64,000 bases of DNA from Novispirillum itersonii subsp. itersonii ATCC 12639 (GTDB lineage Bacteria; Pseudomonadota; Alphaproteobacteria; Rhodospirillales; Rhodospirillaceae): assembly GCF_000381985.1 (NCBI RefSeq), contig NZ_KB907348.1, positions 58,005 through 122,004 of the forward strand, written 5' to 3'. Positions 28,012-38,537 of the stretch are shown piece after piece (the stretch's first letter is position 1; each line of letters starts with the position of its first letter). The notes below the pieces were generated by a model. That model did not search any database and had not been told where the DNA came from. It worked only from the letters and a program-made list of their open reading frames with translations. The translations under genes and the position numbers were made by a program.

Positions 28012-28464
28012 TCAGCCGGCCGGGGTCGGCGGCCAGTTCTGGGTGTTGACCTCGCTGGTCCACTTCAGGAAGTCGATCAGGTCGTTGGCTTCCTGCTCTG
28101 TCAGGTTGAACTGCGGCATCTGGCGGCGGCCTTCGATGCCTGTCGGCTGGGCGGCAAACCAGTTTTTCAGTGCCTCACGGGCGGACTCGGGATCTTCCTT
28201 CCCGCCGTAACGGACCCAGACATTGCCCACTTCCGGGGCGAAGTAAGCGCCTTCGCCCATGATGGTGTGGCAGTTGATGCAGGAGTTCTTTTCCCACACG
28301 TGTTTGCCGCGCACGACCGCGTCTGTCAGGCGGTCGTTGTTAGACGACGTGTTGAGGATGTAAGCGTGGCTGTGTGCCACCAAGGCGATGAAAATCGCCA
28401 GAAAGAACAGCGTGCCCCCGTAAAAGATATTGCGGGCCGCCGATTTTGTGAGTCGTTCGGACAT
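28012..28464 (-). CDS. norC: Nitric oxide reductase subunit C (cytochrome c)
   Basis: A 150-residue membrane-anchored mono-heme cytochrome c that passes electrons to NorB. An N-terminal anchor helix (NIFYGGTLFFLAIFIALVAH) is followed by the heme motif CINCH with TIMGEGAYFAPEVGNVW, diagnostic of NorC. The likely Met ligand lies in RRQMPQFNLT. The ATG at 28464 has GGGGAAG upstream; longer reading frames upstream are spurious. It is the first gene of norCBQDEF, behind its own predicted NnrR/FNR-type promoter. Confidence 0.96.
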   Translation of the reverse strand: MSERLTKSAARNIFYGGTLFFLAIFIALVAHSHAYILNTSSNNDRLTDAVVRGKHVWEKNSCINCHTIMGEGAYFAPEVGNVWVRYGGKEDPESAREALKNWFAAQPTGIEGRRQMPQFNLTEQEANDLIDFLKWTSEVNTQNWPPTPAG

Positions 28465-28601
28465 ATGTCGCGCTTCCCCATTGTGCTTGGCCTGTGGCCG
28501 ATGACGGCGAAGCGGCCCCCGGCCCCGGGGCTGGCTGGCTGGCGTAAGGCAGCGGGCTGGCAGGGTACCGGGGCGCGCGCCCCCTCTGGCCATCGACGGC
28601 C

Positions 28602-28650
28602 AGACCCCACACTAGGGGCGGTGGCGACCGCCCTCCTTGACAGCGGGTAA
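28602..28650 (-). promoter_or_regulatory. Predicted FNR/NnrR-dependent norC promoter
   Basis: A 14-base FNR-type box, TTACC-N4-GTCAA on the minus strand (28637-28650), has one good half-site. A -10-like TAGTGT lies at 28609-28614. With a start near 28602 the box centre is at -41.5, the class II activator position. No -35 element is needed in that arrangement. The leader of about 138 bases to norC shows no other gene. Confidence 0.5.
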
Positions 28651-28680
28651 GTGGCTGAGCGGTCTGCTCGGGATTATGGA

Positions 28681-29448
28681 TTATGCGGCGGTCAGCAGAT
28701 CGGCGGCGATACCGGCCATGGCGGCGGCATCGGTCAGCGGCAGCAGGCAGGTCAGGTGATGACCGGCGATGCGGTGGCTGCTGTGATGGCGGAGGCTGTC
28801 CTCAGGCAGGCCGAAGGCAGCGGGCAGATCGTGACGGACATGGCGACCATATCCGGCGAACAGCCCGGCAATGATGATGTCGGGCCCCAGTCCCAGCGCC
28901 CGCCAGTCCTGCAGGCGGGGCGCATGCTCCAGAAACACGGCTGCCGCCCGTCGGATGTGACCGGCAGCCCGCAGGGATTCCGCCAGAGCGGTCAGGGGGG
29001 AGGGGCTGTTCTGGTCCGTGCTGCCGTGGCCGATCAGCAGCAGGTCTGATCCCGGCTGTACCCGCAGGGCCGTTGTAAGAAGATCGTGTATGGCGGGCGC
29101 GGTGCCAAGGGGCGGCAGGGCGGTGACGGTCAGGTGGGATCCGGCTTCGCGGATCCGGGCAGGGATGATGCTGCGGGTAAAGGTGCCATCCGCCGCAAAG
29201 TGCGGCAGCACCGTCACCGGTCTTCCGGCTGGCAGGGCTGCCAGCACATCCGGCAGCAGGTCTGGACCGGTCCCGCGCAGAAAAGCGGGCCGGACCTGTC
29301 GCACGCCTTGCCCGGCCCGCCGGGCCAGCGTTTCCGCCAGCCTTCCGGCCAGATGCCGGGTCGGGTCGGCGCTGCCACGGTCCGGGCCATGGGCGGCAAC
29401 AATTACTGTATGGGGCACCGTACGGGGCCGGATCTGCTCCGGGATCAA
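28681..29448 (-). CDS. CbiX/SirB-type chelatase at the end of the nir operon
   Basis: A 255-residue protein with two CbiX-like halves. Each has a His-Gly active-site-type strand: VIVAAHGPDRGSADP near the N terminus and LLLIGHGSTDQNSPSP in the second half. PHFAADG is an additional His site. CbiX/SirB proteins insert Fe or Co into sirohydrochlorin. In this operon an iron chelatase would complete precorrin-2 to siroheme, the precursor of heme d1, after NirE. No precorrin-2 dehydrogenase is visible, so that step must come from elsewhere. The start overlaps the nirN stop by 4 bases. Confidence 0.7.
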   Translation of the reverse strand: MIPEQIRPRTVPHTVIVAAHGPDRGSADPTRHLAGRLAETLARRAGQGVRQVRPAFLRGTGPDLLPDVLAALPAGRPVTVLPHFAADGTFTRSIIPARIREAGSHLTVTALPPLGTAPAIHDLLTTALRVQPGSDLLLIGHGSTDQNSPSPLTALAESLRAAGHIRRAAAVFLEHAPRLQDWRALGLGPDIIIAGLFAGYGRHVRHDLPAAFGLPEDSLRHHSSHRIAGHHLTCLLPLTDAAAMAGIAADLLTAA

Positions 29449-31004
29449 TGACTGGTCCCTTCCTCGTAACGGATTTTGTTCGCGACGTTGTACTTTCCGA
29501 CCGGGCGGCGCATCGGCAGGCGGGTCACTTCTTCCAGTGTGGTGGCGTCGATCACGATCAGCGCTCCGTCCTGTTCCATCAGCGACAGCAGCACATAGCG
29601 GCCGTCCTGCGTGAACTCGGCATGGGCGACGGTCCGGCCCGGTGCCGGACGAAGGGTTCTGACGATGTCCAGTGTCTGCTTATCGATGACATGGACGGCA
29701 TCGCGGTTGGGGCCGAAAAACACATCGGCGAAGATGTAGGGGCTGTTCTCATGACCGCGCAGGAAAAACCCCGGCCCCAGTGTCGGGATGTCCTTCACCA
29801 GTGACCAGTCGGTCATGCTGATGACGGTGATCTTGTTTTCCTTCAGATTGGGCGAGGCCATCACCCGGATGCCGTTCCAGTCGAAGGTGATGCCTGACCC
29901 CAGATGCGGCATGCCGGTCAGGGGGATGTCGGCCACTTTGCGCCCGACACTCAGGTTGACCACCTGCCCTTTGGCCCCGGTCCGGGCCGCGCCCATCACG
30001 TGCTGGTAGGACTGATCGAAGAAGAAGTCGTCGAGATAATCCTCCAGCTTGATCCGCCGGGTGGAAAAAGCCCCGTCCTGCACGCTCAGGGCTTCGACCA
30101 TGCCGGGTTCGTAAGAATGGACCAGACCGGGGTAATAGGGTTTGACCGGCTTGTCATAGGGGATTTCCCAGATTTCCGGCAAATCCTTCAGGGCGACCAG
30201 AAAGCTGTGGCGCGGCGGGGCGGTATAGACGGCTGAAACCCGGCTGTCCTGCCCGCTGGCGGAGACCGGGATCACCCGCTGCGGCGACAGGTCGCGCGCA
30301 TCCAGAATCACCACCGAAGCCGGAACCGCATTCCCCACCGCCAGCCACCGCCCGTCAGCGGAGACGGCGATGTTCCGGGTATTGATCCCGGCCCGCACCT
30401 CTGCCACCCGTTGCAGGGTCCACAGGTCATACTGATCAACCCAGCCATCGCGGCTGACCATATAGGCAAAGCGCCCGGTCGGGTCATATTTGATCCCGCC
30501 GTGCAGGGCAAAATGGCTGGGAAAACGGTCCAGAACCGTAAAGCGGTCGCCATCGACCACCGAGACATGGTGATCACCGCTTTCCACCACCGTAAACAGG
30601 TTCATCGGATCAGCGGTGTGGGTCGGGCGGGCAGGCAGGGTTGCCGGGTCAACGAAGACGGTGCGGCTGGCGGCGGTTTCTTCCAGCCCCCAGTGCGGCG
30701 AGGTGGCCGGGGGACGGAACACCCATCCGGCCAGCGCTTCGGCATCCTGCCGGGTCAGCACCCCTTCAAATCCGGCCATCTGACTGGCGGGGCGGCCATG
30801 AAGGATCACGTCCACCGCGTCCGCCGGTTTCAGGCGCTCCAGATTCTGCGGCAGCAGGGCTGGCCCGATGGCCCCCAGCCGGTCACCGCCGTGGCAGGCG
30901 GCACAGTGCTGGGTATACAGCCGGGCGGGGTCGGGCTCTTCGGCATGCGCTGCCGACAACAGGGCGATCAGGGTGGCGGCGGCAGACAGGCAGCGGCGGA
31001 TCAT
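29445..31004 (-). CDS. nirN: NirN, cytochrome c/d1 maturation protein
   Basis: A 519-residue periplasmic protein with a signal peptide (LSAAATLIALLSAAHA). A cytochrome c domain carries the heme motif CAACH (about residues 34-38). A C-terminal eight-bladed cytochrome d1-type propeller follows, related to NirS. It is the family size for NirN, the dehydrogenase acting on dihydro-heme d1 at the last step of cofactor synthesis. It differs from NirS in lacking the YHPE/FLHDGG active-site context. ATG at 31004 overlaps the nirJ stop by 4 bases. Confidence 0.88.
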   Translation of the reverse strand: MIRRCLSAAATLIALLSAAHAEEPDPARLYTQHCAACHGGDRLGAIGPALLPQNLERLKPADAVDVILHGRPASQMAGFEGVLTRQDAEALAGWVFRPPATSPHWGLEETAASRTVFVDPATLPARPTHTADPMNLFTVVESGDHHVSVVDGDRFTVLDRFPSHFALHGGIKYDPTGRFAYMVSRDGWVDQYDLWTLQRVAEVRAGINTRNIAVSADGRWLAVGNAVPASVVILDARDLSPQRVIPVSASGQDSRVSAVYTAPPRHSFLVALKDLPEIWEIPYDKPVKPYYPGLVHSYEPGMVEALSVQDGAFSTRRIKLEDYLDDFFFDQSYQHVMGAARTGAKGQVVNLSVGRKVADIPLTGMPHLGSGITFDWNGIRVMASPNLKENKITVISMTDWSLVKDIPTLGPGFFLRGHENSPYIFADVFFGPNRDAVHVIDKQTLDIVRTLRPAPGRTVAHAEFTQDGRYVLLSLMEQDGALIVIDATTLEEVTRLPMRRPVGKYNVANKIRYEEGTSH

Positions 31005-32272
31005 GGGCGGACCTCCCCGCCGGTGAGGCCTGAGAGGGAGGCGGCCCCGGTGATCGGGGCCGGGCGGGGTGTCGCCCCAAAGGGCAGGACCTGTATCCGC
31101 GGGGCCGGGGCTGCGGTCAGGCCGATCTCGGCATCGGTCAGATAACAGCCCGGGTCTTCCGCCCACGGGTCACCGGTCAGCTGATAGGCGCGGGTGCGGG
31201 TATTGCCGTTGCAGATCGCCAGATGGCGGCATTGGCCACAGCGCCCGCTGACCGGGCGGGGCCGCTGTTTCAGCCCGGCCATCAGCGGGTCTGAGGTATC
31301 GGCCCAGATATCGCCGAACCGCCGGTCCCGGACCGACCCCAGGGCGTGGGTCCACCACATGGTGTCAGGATGCACGATACCAAGGTTATCAATATTGGCG
31401 ATACCAACCCCGGAGGCATTGCCCCCCCAGCGGCGCAGGGTCTGTTCCAGCCGGGCAAGGCGGGCGGGAAAACGTTTTTCCGCCCAGCGCAGCATATACA
31501 GGGCGTCAGCATCATTGTTCCCGGTGACGTATTCCCGCCCGCTTCCGGCCAGTGTGTCGGCCAGACAGCGGTCAAGAATGGTGTCCATCACCGACCGGGT
31601 CAGGCGGTGATGGGCGTCTTCCGCCCGGTTGTGGTTACCGCGCCCGGCGTAGTTGAGGTGGGAGAAATAAAGTTTGTCGACCGCTTCTTCCGCCGCCAGA
31701 TCCAGCAGGCGCGGCAGATCGCGGGCGGTGTGTTCGGTGATGGTGAAGCGCAGCCCGGTCTTGATCCCGGCAGTCCGGCAGGCCCGCAGCCCGGCGAGCG
31801 AGGCATCAAAGGCCCCGGCCCGGCGGCGGAAGATGTCGTGGGTCTCGCGCATGCCATCAAGGCTGATGCCGACATAATCATAGCCGGTGTCGGCAATGGC
31901 ACCGACGGCGGCAGCATCCATCAGCGTGCCGTTAGAGGACAGGCCGACATAAAACCCCAGTGCCTTGGCCCGTGCCCCGATGATGTGAATGTCCGGGCGC
32001 AGCAGCGGTTCCCCGCCGGACAGGATCAGCACGCCGACCCCGGCATCTTTCAGGTCATCCATCACCCGGAAGACCTCCGCCGTTGTCAGCTCCCCGGCAA
32101 AATCGGTATCAGCGGAGGAACTGTAACAGTGGCGGCAGGTCAGATTGCAGCGGCGGATCAGGTTCCAGATCACCACCGGGCCGGAACCCAGAAGAACCGG
32201 GCGGCGTTGCGGTGTGGCGGCACTCTCCGGTGTCGCAACCAGATCTTTCATATAGCGGGACAGACGGAACAT
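31001..32272 (-). CDS. nirJ: NirJ, radical SAM heme d1 biosynthesis protein
   Basis: A 423-residue radical SAM/SPASM enzyme that replaces the propionates of didecarboxysiroheme by oxo groups in heme d1 synthesis. The radical SAM motif is CNLTCRHC (CX3CX2C). ILSGGEPLLRPD is the SAM-binding GGE motif. The C-terminal SPASM-like cysteines lie in CGQCRHLAIC and DPGCYL. The ATG at 32272 overlaps the nirH stop, and longer frames upstream are spurious. Cytoplasmic. Confidence 0.94.
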   Translation of the reverse strand: MFRLSRYMKDLVATPESAATPQRRPVLLGSGPVVIWNLIRRCNLTCRHCYSSSADTDFAGELTTAEVFRVMDDLKDAGVGVLILSGGEPLLRPDIHIIGARAKALGFYVGLSSNGTLMDAAAVGAIADTGYDYVGISLDGMRETHDIFRRRAGAFDASLAGLRACRTAGIKTGLRFTITEHTARDLPRLLDLAAEEAVDKLYFSHLNYAGRGNHNRAEDAHHRLTRSVMDTILDRCLADTLAGSGREYVTGNNDADALYMLRWAEKRFPARLARLEQTLRRWGGNASGVGIANIDNLGIVHPDTMWWTHALGSVRDRRFGDIWADTSDPLMAGLKQRPRPVSGRCGQCRHLAICNGNTRTRAYQLTGDPWAEDPGCYLTDAEIGLTAAPAPRIQVLPFGATPRPAPITGAASLSGLTGGEVRP

Positions 32273-32778
32273 CAGGATGTCTCCTTCACAGGCTGCCGTC
32301 CGGCGGTGCGGATCCCGGTCTTTTTCAGCACACGGGTGGAATAGAGGATCTCTCCGGCCCGCAGGGCATCGCCCAGCAGGGCGCGGATGGCAGCGGCATG
32401 GGCATCGGTTTCGGCCCGGCTGCGGCCATGGACCATGGCAAACAGGGTGTAAGACCACAGCCCCGGCACCCGGGGCCGCAGATAGCAGTGCGAGACAAAC
32501 GGCAACTGCCCGACTGCCGCGCCCAGATCCATCACCCGGTCATCGGCGACATCCCACACGGTCATGCCGTTGGCGGTGTAGCCGAGGCGGTAATGGTTGG
32601 GCACCGCGCCGATGCGGCGGATCCGGCCATCGGCCAGCATGGCGCGCAGGCGGTCCGTCACGGCCGTTTCGCTGACGCCAAGGCGGGTGGCAATCTCGGC
32701 ATACGGGGTGGCGGTCAGCGGCAGGCCGCCTTCTGTGGCGGCAATCAGGGCCTGATCGGTCAGATGTGCATCGGTCAT
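32272..32778 (-). CDS. nirH: NirH, AsnC-like siroheme decarboxylase subunit
   Basis: A 168-residue protein with an Lrp/AsnC-type winged helix (LGVSETAVTDRLRAMLADGRIRRIGAV) and a C-terminal ferredoxin-like fold. With NirD/L/G it decarboxylates siroheme to 12,18-didecarboxysiroheme. The conserved block SHCYLRPRVPGLWSYTLFAMVHG resembles that of NirL, so I class it in the L/H subtype. The start overlaps nirG by 4 bases. Confidence 0.85.
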   Translation of the reverse strand: MTDAHLTDQALIAATEGGLPLTATPYAEIATRLGVSETAVTDRLRAMLADGRIRRIGAVPNHYRLGYTANGMTVWDVADDRVMDLGAAVGQLPFVSHCYLRPRVPGLWSYTLFAMVHGRSRAETDAHAAAIRALLGDALRAGEILYSTRVLKKTGIRTAGRQPVKETS

Positions 32779-33239
32779 GCCGTCAGCCTCAGATCGAGGA
32801 AAAATTCGTGTTCCTTCGGCAGGGCCACCACGGTCAGGCCGGTGACGGCCTCAATCTCGGCCAGCACGGCCCACGCCCGGTCCGGGGTGGCGGTGGCGAC
32901 CACGAACCACATGTTCCAGCGGTGGTCGCGCTGATAGTTATGGGCGACCTCGGGGTAGGCGTTGACGGTGGCGGTCACTTCGTCAAAGCGCTCCGCCGGG
33001 ACGGACAGGGCGGCGAGGATTGCCAGACCACCGATGCTTTCCGGGCGGAACAGCGGGCCGAACCGGGTCAGGATGCCCCGCTCAAGCAGGCTGCGCAGGC
33101 GGGTCAGCAGGGCCTCTTCCGTGATCCCCAGAGATGCCGCCGCATCGGCATAAGGGCGGGATGACAGCGGAAAGCCGTCAAGCAGACCATTGATGATCGC
33201 GCGGTCGATGCTGTCGTATTCCATGGCGGTGTCGCTCAT
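32775..33239 (-). CDS. nirG: NirG, AsnC-like siroheme decarboxylase subunit
   Basis: A 154-residue AsnC-like protein with an N-terminal winged helix (LGITEEALLTRLRSLLERGILTRFG) and HNYQRDHRWNMWFVVA, the heme-pocket segment shared with NirD. That places it in the D/G subtype. The start is ATG at 33239 inside the nirL stop (TGATG); a GTG at 33242 is an alternative. It is part of the four-gene set nirD, nirL, nirG, nirH kept as separate genes here. Confidence 0.85.
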   Translation of the reverse strand: MSDTAMEYDSIDRAIINGLLDGFPLSSRPYADAAASLGITEEALLTRLRSLLERGILTRFGPLFRPESIGGLAILAALSVPAERFDEVTATVNAYPEVAHNYQRDHRWNMWFVVATATPDRAWAVLAEIEAVTGLTVVALPKEHEFFLDLRLTA

Positions 33240-33769
33240 CACGGGCTCTCCGCCGGGGTGGCCGTCCGTGGGCGACCGTAGCAGCCGCCGCCCTGCTTAA
33301 AGCGGCGGACCCCGAACAGAACTGCCCGGGGCAGCCTGTCCAGACCGCACTCGCGCACCATCCGCTCGACCCGGGCGCCGACCTCATCCCGCTGTTTGCC
33401 ATGGACCATCGCAAACAGATTATAGGGCCAGTCCGGGCGCTGGCGGCGGCGGCGGTAGCACAGGGTGACTTCCGGGCGGGTGGCCAGACGGGCCCCGGCG
33501 TCTGCCACCCGGTCATCGGGGACATCAAAAACGCACATCGCGTTGGCGTGATATCCGACCTCGCGGTGACGGACGATTGCGCCGAACCGGCGGATCACCC
33601 CGGTCTCGTGCAGACGGGTCAGACGGGACAGGACCGCAGCCTCGCTCAGCCCCAGCGGAGCCCCCAGACCGGCGTAAGGGCGGTGGGTCAGCGGCAGCCC
33701 GGTGCCCAGTGCATCAACCAGTGCCAGATCAAGATCATCCAGCAGGGGGGCGGCGGAAACGGTGGTCAT
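33239..33769 (-). CDS. nirL: NirL, AsnC-like siroheme decarboxylase subunit
   Basis: A 176-residue AsnC-like protein. The winged helix is around LGLSEAAVLSRLTRLHETGVIRRFG. The second-domain block VTLCYRRRRQRPDWPYNLFAMVHGK is typical of the L/H subtype. The ATG overlaps the nirD stop by 4 bases. It acts in siroheme decarboxylation with NirD, NirG and NirH and is not thought to regulate transcription despite the fold. Confidence 0.85.
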   Translation of the reverse strand: MTTVSAAPLLDDLDLALVDALGTGLPLTHRPYAGLGAPLGLSEAAVLSRLTRLHETGVIRRFGAIVRHREVGYHANAMCVFDVPDDRVADAGARLATRPEVTLCYRRRRQRPDWPYNLFAMVHGKQRDEVGARVERMVRECGLDRLPRAVLFGVRRFKQGGGCYGRPRTATPAESP

Positions 33770-34260
33770 GCCCGGTTCTCCTTTATGGCGGCGGACGGCG
33801 ACCAGTCGATGGCAAAACCAAGGTCAAGGTGGTGTCCGTGTTCCATCGGCAGGCGCAGCAGCGGCAGCCCGGTTTCGGCGGCGATGGAATCCAGCACCGC
33901 CTCGCGCGCGGCCTCATCGCGGGCCGCCACCACAAACCACAGGTTCCACGGGTGATCGCGTTCGTAATTATGGTTGACCTCAGGATGTGCCCCGACACAG
34001 GCCGCCACCGCGTCCAGCCGGGCGGGCGGGACTTTCAGGGCGGCGAGGCAGCTTGATCCGACCGCCCCCTGGGCCCAGACCGCCCCGATCCGCCCGACCA
34101 CGCCCTGCGTCTGCAGGGACCGGAAGGCGGCCAGTACGGCGTCTTCGGTGGTCCCCAGTTGCCGGGCCAGCGTGGCATACGGGCGTGGGGACAGCGGAAA
34201 ACCGCGCTGGGCGATGTCCAGCAGGCTTTTTTCTAGCGGGCTGAGGTCAACAGGGGCCAT
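33766..34260 (-). CDS. nirD: NirD, AsnC-like siroheme decarboxylase subunit
   Basis: A 164-residue AsnC-like protein with the winged helix around LGTTEDAVLAAFRSLQTQGVVGRIGAV and the D/G-type segment NHNYERDHPWNLWFVVAA. I chose ATG at 34260, with GAGGA upstream, over a GTG at 34275 that overlaps the nirF stop. Siroheme decarboxylase component. Confidence 0.85.
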   Translation of the reverse strand: MAPVDLSPLEKSLLDIAQRGFPLSPRPYATLARQLGTTEDAVLAAFRSLQTQGVVGRIGAVWAQGAVGSSCLAALKVPPARLDAVAACVGAHPEVNHNYERDHPWNLWFVVAARDEAAREAVLDSIAAETGLPLLRLPMEHGHHLDLGFAIDWSPSAAIKENRA

Positions 34261-34271
34261 GCTGGCAGTCC

Positions 34272-35480
34272 TCACAGGCCGATGCGGTGGGCGCGGGGGG
34301 TGAAGAAGATCCCGGACGGTTTATCCGCAGGCAGGGTGGCGATCTCGCGGCGGCTGTCGGTGTCGTAAACCCGCAGCAGGTCCTGATCGCGTACCGACAG
34401 CCACACCCGGTCCCCGCGCGGGCTGAATTCCATATGCAGGACCCCCGGGCCCGGGGTCAGGGTGTCGGTGACGGTCAGGCTTTCGGCATCAATCACCTGT
34501 ACCGTACCGTTATCGGGCAGGGCGAAGTTGACCCACACCTGCCGTCCGCCGGGCCGGGCCATGGCGAACACCGGCTGACCGGCGACCGGAATGGCAGCCA
34601 CCTGTTTCCAGCTGGCCGTGTCGATCACCAGCACCTCATGCCGCCCGATGGCAGGCAGAAAGGCGAGAGACCCTGCCACCGCCCAGCCTTCCAGATGCGG
34701 CATCTTATAGACCGGCAGCGGCTGCTGCCCTTTGCCGTAGCCATCAAGGATCCGGGTCACACCACGCTCGGGGTGCCACAGGTCGATTTTTGCCAGACCG
34801 TCTTCGCCGAACAGTCCGGCGATGTACCAGCGCCCGTCTTCGGTGACCAGAGCGTCATAAGGCTGGTGGCCGATATCCGGGAACCGGGTGAGGCGCGGGG
34901 TCCGGCGGTCAGCGGAGAAATCAGCGATCCAGGTCTCGCCGGTGTCGTACAGGCTGAAGACAAAGCGGTTGCCGGGGGCGTCCTCCAGTCCGACCACCTT
35001 TGACCGTGTGCCATCCCCGGTTTCGGTGGCGGGGATGTCGGCGACCAGCTCCAGCGTGGTGGCGTCAAACACCTTGACCCCGCCGGGGGTGTAGTTGGCC
35101 ACCGCGATCAGGGTGCCGTCTTCGGAAATTGCCCCGCCGATGGAGTTGCCGGACTGCATCACCCGGCGGTCAATCACCTGCCGCAGCAGATCGACTTTGG
35201 TCAGGCCCCCGTCGCGCCCAAAGATGTAGGCATAGCGTTCGGTCGGATCAAACACCACCGAGGCATGGCTGAGGTCGCCCAGCCCGCCGATGGTGGCAAG
35301 GCGGGTCGCCTGCAGGCGGTCCACCACCGCAACCTGTCCGCTGGCCCGTTCAATCACCACCCCAAGGCCTCCGGTCCCACGGAGAGACGCGCCGGCAACA
35401 GACGGCCCGGACGGATCGGCGGTGGAGCATGCGGACAGCAGCAGGGCGGCGGTGGCAGACAACAGCAGGCGGCGGATCAT
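34272..35480 (-). CDS. nirF: NirF, heme d1 biosynthesis lipoprotein
   Basis: A 402-residue protein with a lipoprotein signal (LLLSATAALLLSACS, cleavage before Cys). Its cytochrome d1-type beta-propeller is related to NirS but has no cytochrome c domain. NirF is essential for heme d1 formation and is thought to act on a late intermediate in the periplasm. ATG at 35480 overlaps the nirC stop by 4 bases. Short conserved segments such as VVFDPTERYAYIFGRDG parallel those in NirN and NirS. Confidence 0.92.
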   Translation of the reverse strand: MIRRLLLSATAALLLSACSTADPSGPSVAGASLRGTGGLGVVIERASGQVAVVDRLQATRLATIGGLGDLSHASVVFDPTERYAYIFGRDGGLTKVDLLRQVIDRRVMQSGNSIGGAISEDGTLIAVANYTPGGVKVFDATTLELVADIPATETGDGTRSKVVGLEDAPGNRFVFSLYDTGETWIADFSADRRTPRLTRFPDIGHQPYDALVTEDGRWYIAGLFGEDGLAKIDLWHPERGVTRILDGYGKGQQPLPVYKMPHLEGWAVAGSLAFLPAIGRHEVLVIDTASWKQVAAIPVAGQPVFAMARPGGRQVWVNFALPDNGTVQVIDAESLTVTDTLTPGPGVLHMEFSPRGDRVWLSVRDQDLLRVYDTDSRREIATLPADKPSGIFFTPRAHRIGL

Positions 35481-35809
35481 GGCGGTGTCTCCCGCAGCAG
35501 GTGGATAAGCCAGTCGATATCCTGACCGGACAGCAGGGGCCCCCATGGCGGCATCGGTTTGCCGGGCAGGCCATCGCGGATGATGGTGGCCAGCACCGCA
35601 TCATCCTGTCCGCGTAGGGCCTCGGCGGTCAGGGGAGAACCAAGACCGCCGTGGCGGGTCAGTCCGTGGCAGGACCCGCAATCCTGCGTCAGCAGGGCTG
35701 CGAGTTCGGCTTTGCGGGCCGGGGGCAGTTCGGCAGCGGCGGTGCTGCCCCAGATCAGGGCCGTCAGGGTGGCCAGAGCGGCGGCGGTGCCCGCCCGCCG
35801 GGGGATCAT
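35477..35809 (-). CDS. nirC: NirC, mono-heme cytochrome c
   Basis: A 110-residue exported cytochrome c55x. It has a signal peptide (AALATLTALIWGSTAAA), the heme motif CGSCH (about residues 44-48) and a likely Met ligand in LPGKPMPPWG. NirC donates electrons to NirS in some denitrifiers or supports NirN and NirF maturation. The ATG overlaps the nirE stop and the stop overlaps the nirF start, both by 4 bases. The frame is open far upstream, but only this part has signal-peptide and cytochrome character. Confidence 0.88.
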   Translation of the reverse strand: MIPRRAGTAAALATLTALIWGSTAAAELPPARKAELAALLTQDCGSCHGLTRHGGLGSPLTAEALRGQDDAVLATIIRDGLPGKPMPPWGPLLSGQDIDWLIHLLRETPP

Positions 35810-36642
35810 GACGGGCCCCATCCGTTGACCACTGCCAGCACCGGGCGCGGTGACGGCATCGCCTGCGGATCCGGCAGGATCCGACCCGGCAGGACCGGGG
35901 CATCCGCCATTGCGGCAACGCGGCCGATGATGAACAGGGTCGGCGGCTCCAGACCGGCGCGGGCAACATCCCCGACACAGTCCGACAGCACGGTCTTCAG
36001 GCGGCGTTCCCGGGGGGTGGAGCAGTTTTCCACCGCCAGCACCGGGGTTGCACCGCTCAGGCCGTGGCTGGTCAGACCGGCAACAATCTGCGGCAGTGTC
36101 TGCAGGCCCATGTATACGACCAGTGTGGTGTCGGCGTCGGCAAGGCTGGCCCAGTTGAGGGACAGCGGCGCATCGGCCTGACAGTGACCGGTGACAAAGC
36201 GGACGCCGGTGGCCAGTCCGCGGTGGGTCAGCGGTACGCCGCACAGCGCCCCGCAGGCGGCGGCAGTGGTGATGCCGGGCACCACCCGCACTTCCACGCC
36301 GTGCGCGGCCAGAAATTCAGCTTCCTCGCCCCCGCGCCCGAAAACGAACGGGTCCCCGCCTTTCAGGCGGACCACGGTTTTATGGCGGGCGGCAAGATCA
36401 AGCAGCACCGTGTTGATACGGTCCTGCGTACAGTGGTGCCGTCCCGGGCGTTTGCCGACAAACACCCGTTCAGCGGTGGGGGACAGCAGCGACAGAACCC
36501 CGTCAGAGACCAGACGGTCATGGGCCACCGCATCGGCTGTCTCCAGCAGGCGGGCCGCCCGCACGGTCAGCAGATCGGGGTCGCCGGGACCGGCCCCGAC
36601 CAGATACACCACGCCAAAATCATGCGCAGGAAAGCCATGCAT
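35806..36642 (-). CDS. nirE: NirE, uroporphyrinogen-III C-methyltransferase
   Basis: A 278-residue SUMT-family enzyme that makes precorrin-2 from uroporphyrinogen III, the first dedicated step to siroheme and heme d1. Typical blocks are VYLVGAGPGDPDLLTVRAARLL (N terminus), RVFVGKRPGRH, VVRLKGGDPFVFGRGGEE and VVPGITTAAA. It is a bare methyltransferase without the CysG dehydrogenase/chelatase part. It lies 92 bases after nirS, with a strong stem-loop between them. Confidence 0.93.
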   Translation of the reverse strand: MHGFPAHDFGVVYLVGAGPGDPDLLTVRAARLLETADAVAHDRLVSDGVLSLLSPTAERVFVGKRPGRHHCTQDRINTVLLDLAARHKTVVRLKGGDPFVFGRGGEEAEFLAAHGVEVRVVPGITTAAACGALCGVPLTHRGLATGVRFVTGHCQADAPLSLNWASLADADTTLVVYMGLQTLPQIVAGLTSHGLSGATPVLAVENCSTPRERRLKTVLSDCVGDVARAGLEPPTLFIIGRVAAMADAPVLPGRILPDPQAMPSPRPVLAVVNGWGPS

Positions 36643-36691
36643 CTGTCAGGTCCCCCATCAGAGAAATCACGGAAAATCAGCGGAAAGAAGT

Positions 36692-36719
36692 CCGGGGGGC
36701 GGGGCAAACCGCCCCCCGG
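36692..36719 (-). other. Stem-loop between nirS and nirE
   Basis: Perfect eleven-base arms CCGGGGGGCGG (36692-36702) and CCGCCCCCCGG (36709-36719) lie around a six-base loop, 15 bases past the nirS stop. The tail ACTTCTTTCC is only partly T-rich. It is a probable attenuator or 3' stabiliser giving more NirS than heme-synthesis enzymes. Confidence 0.65.
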
Positions 36720-36734
36720 CAGTCTGTCTGGCCC

Positions 36735-38537
<1,803 letters not shown>

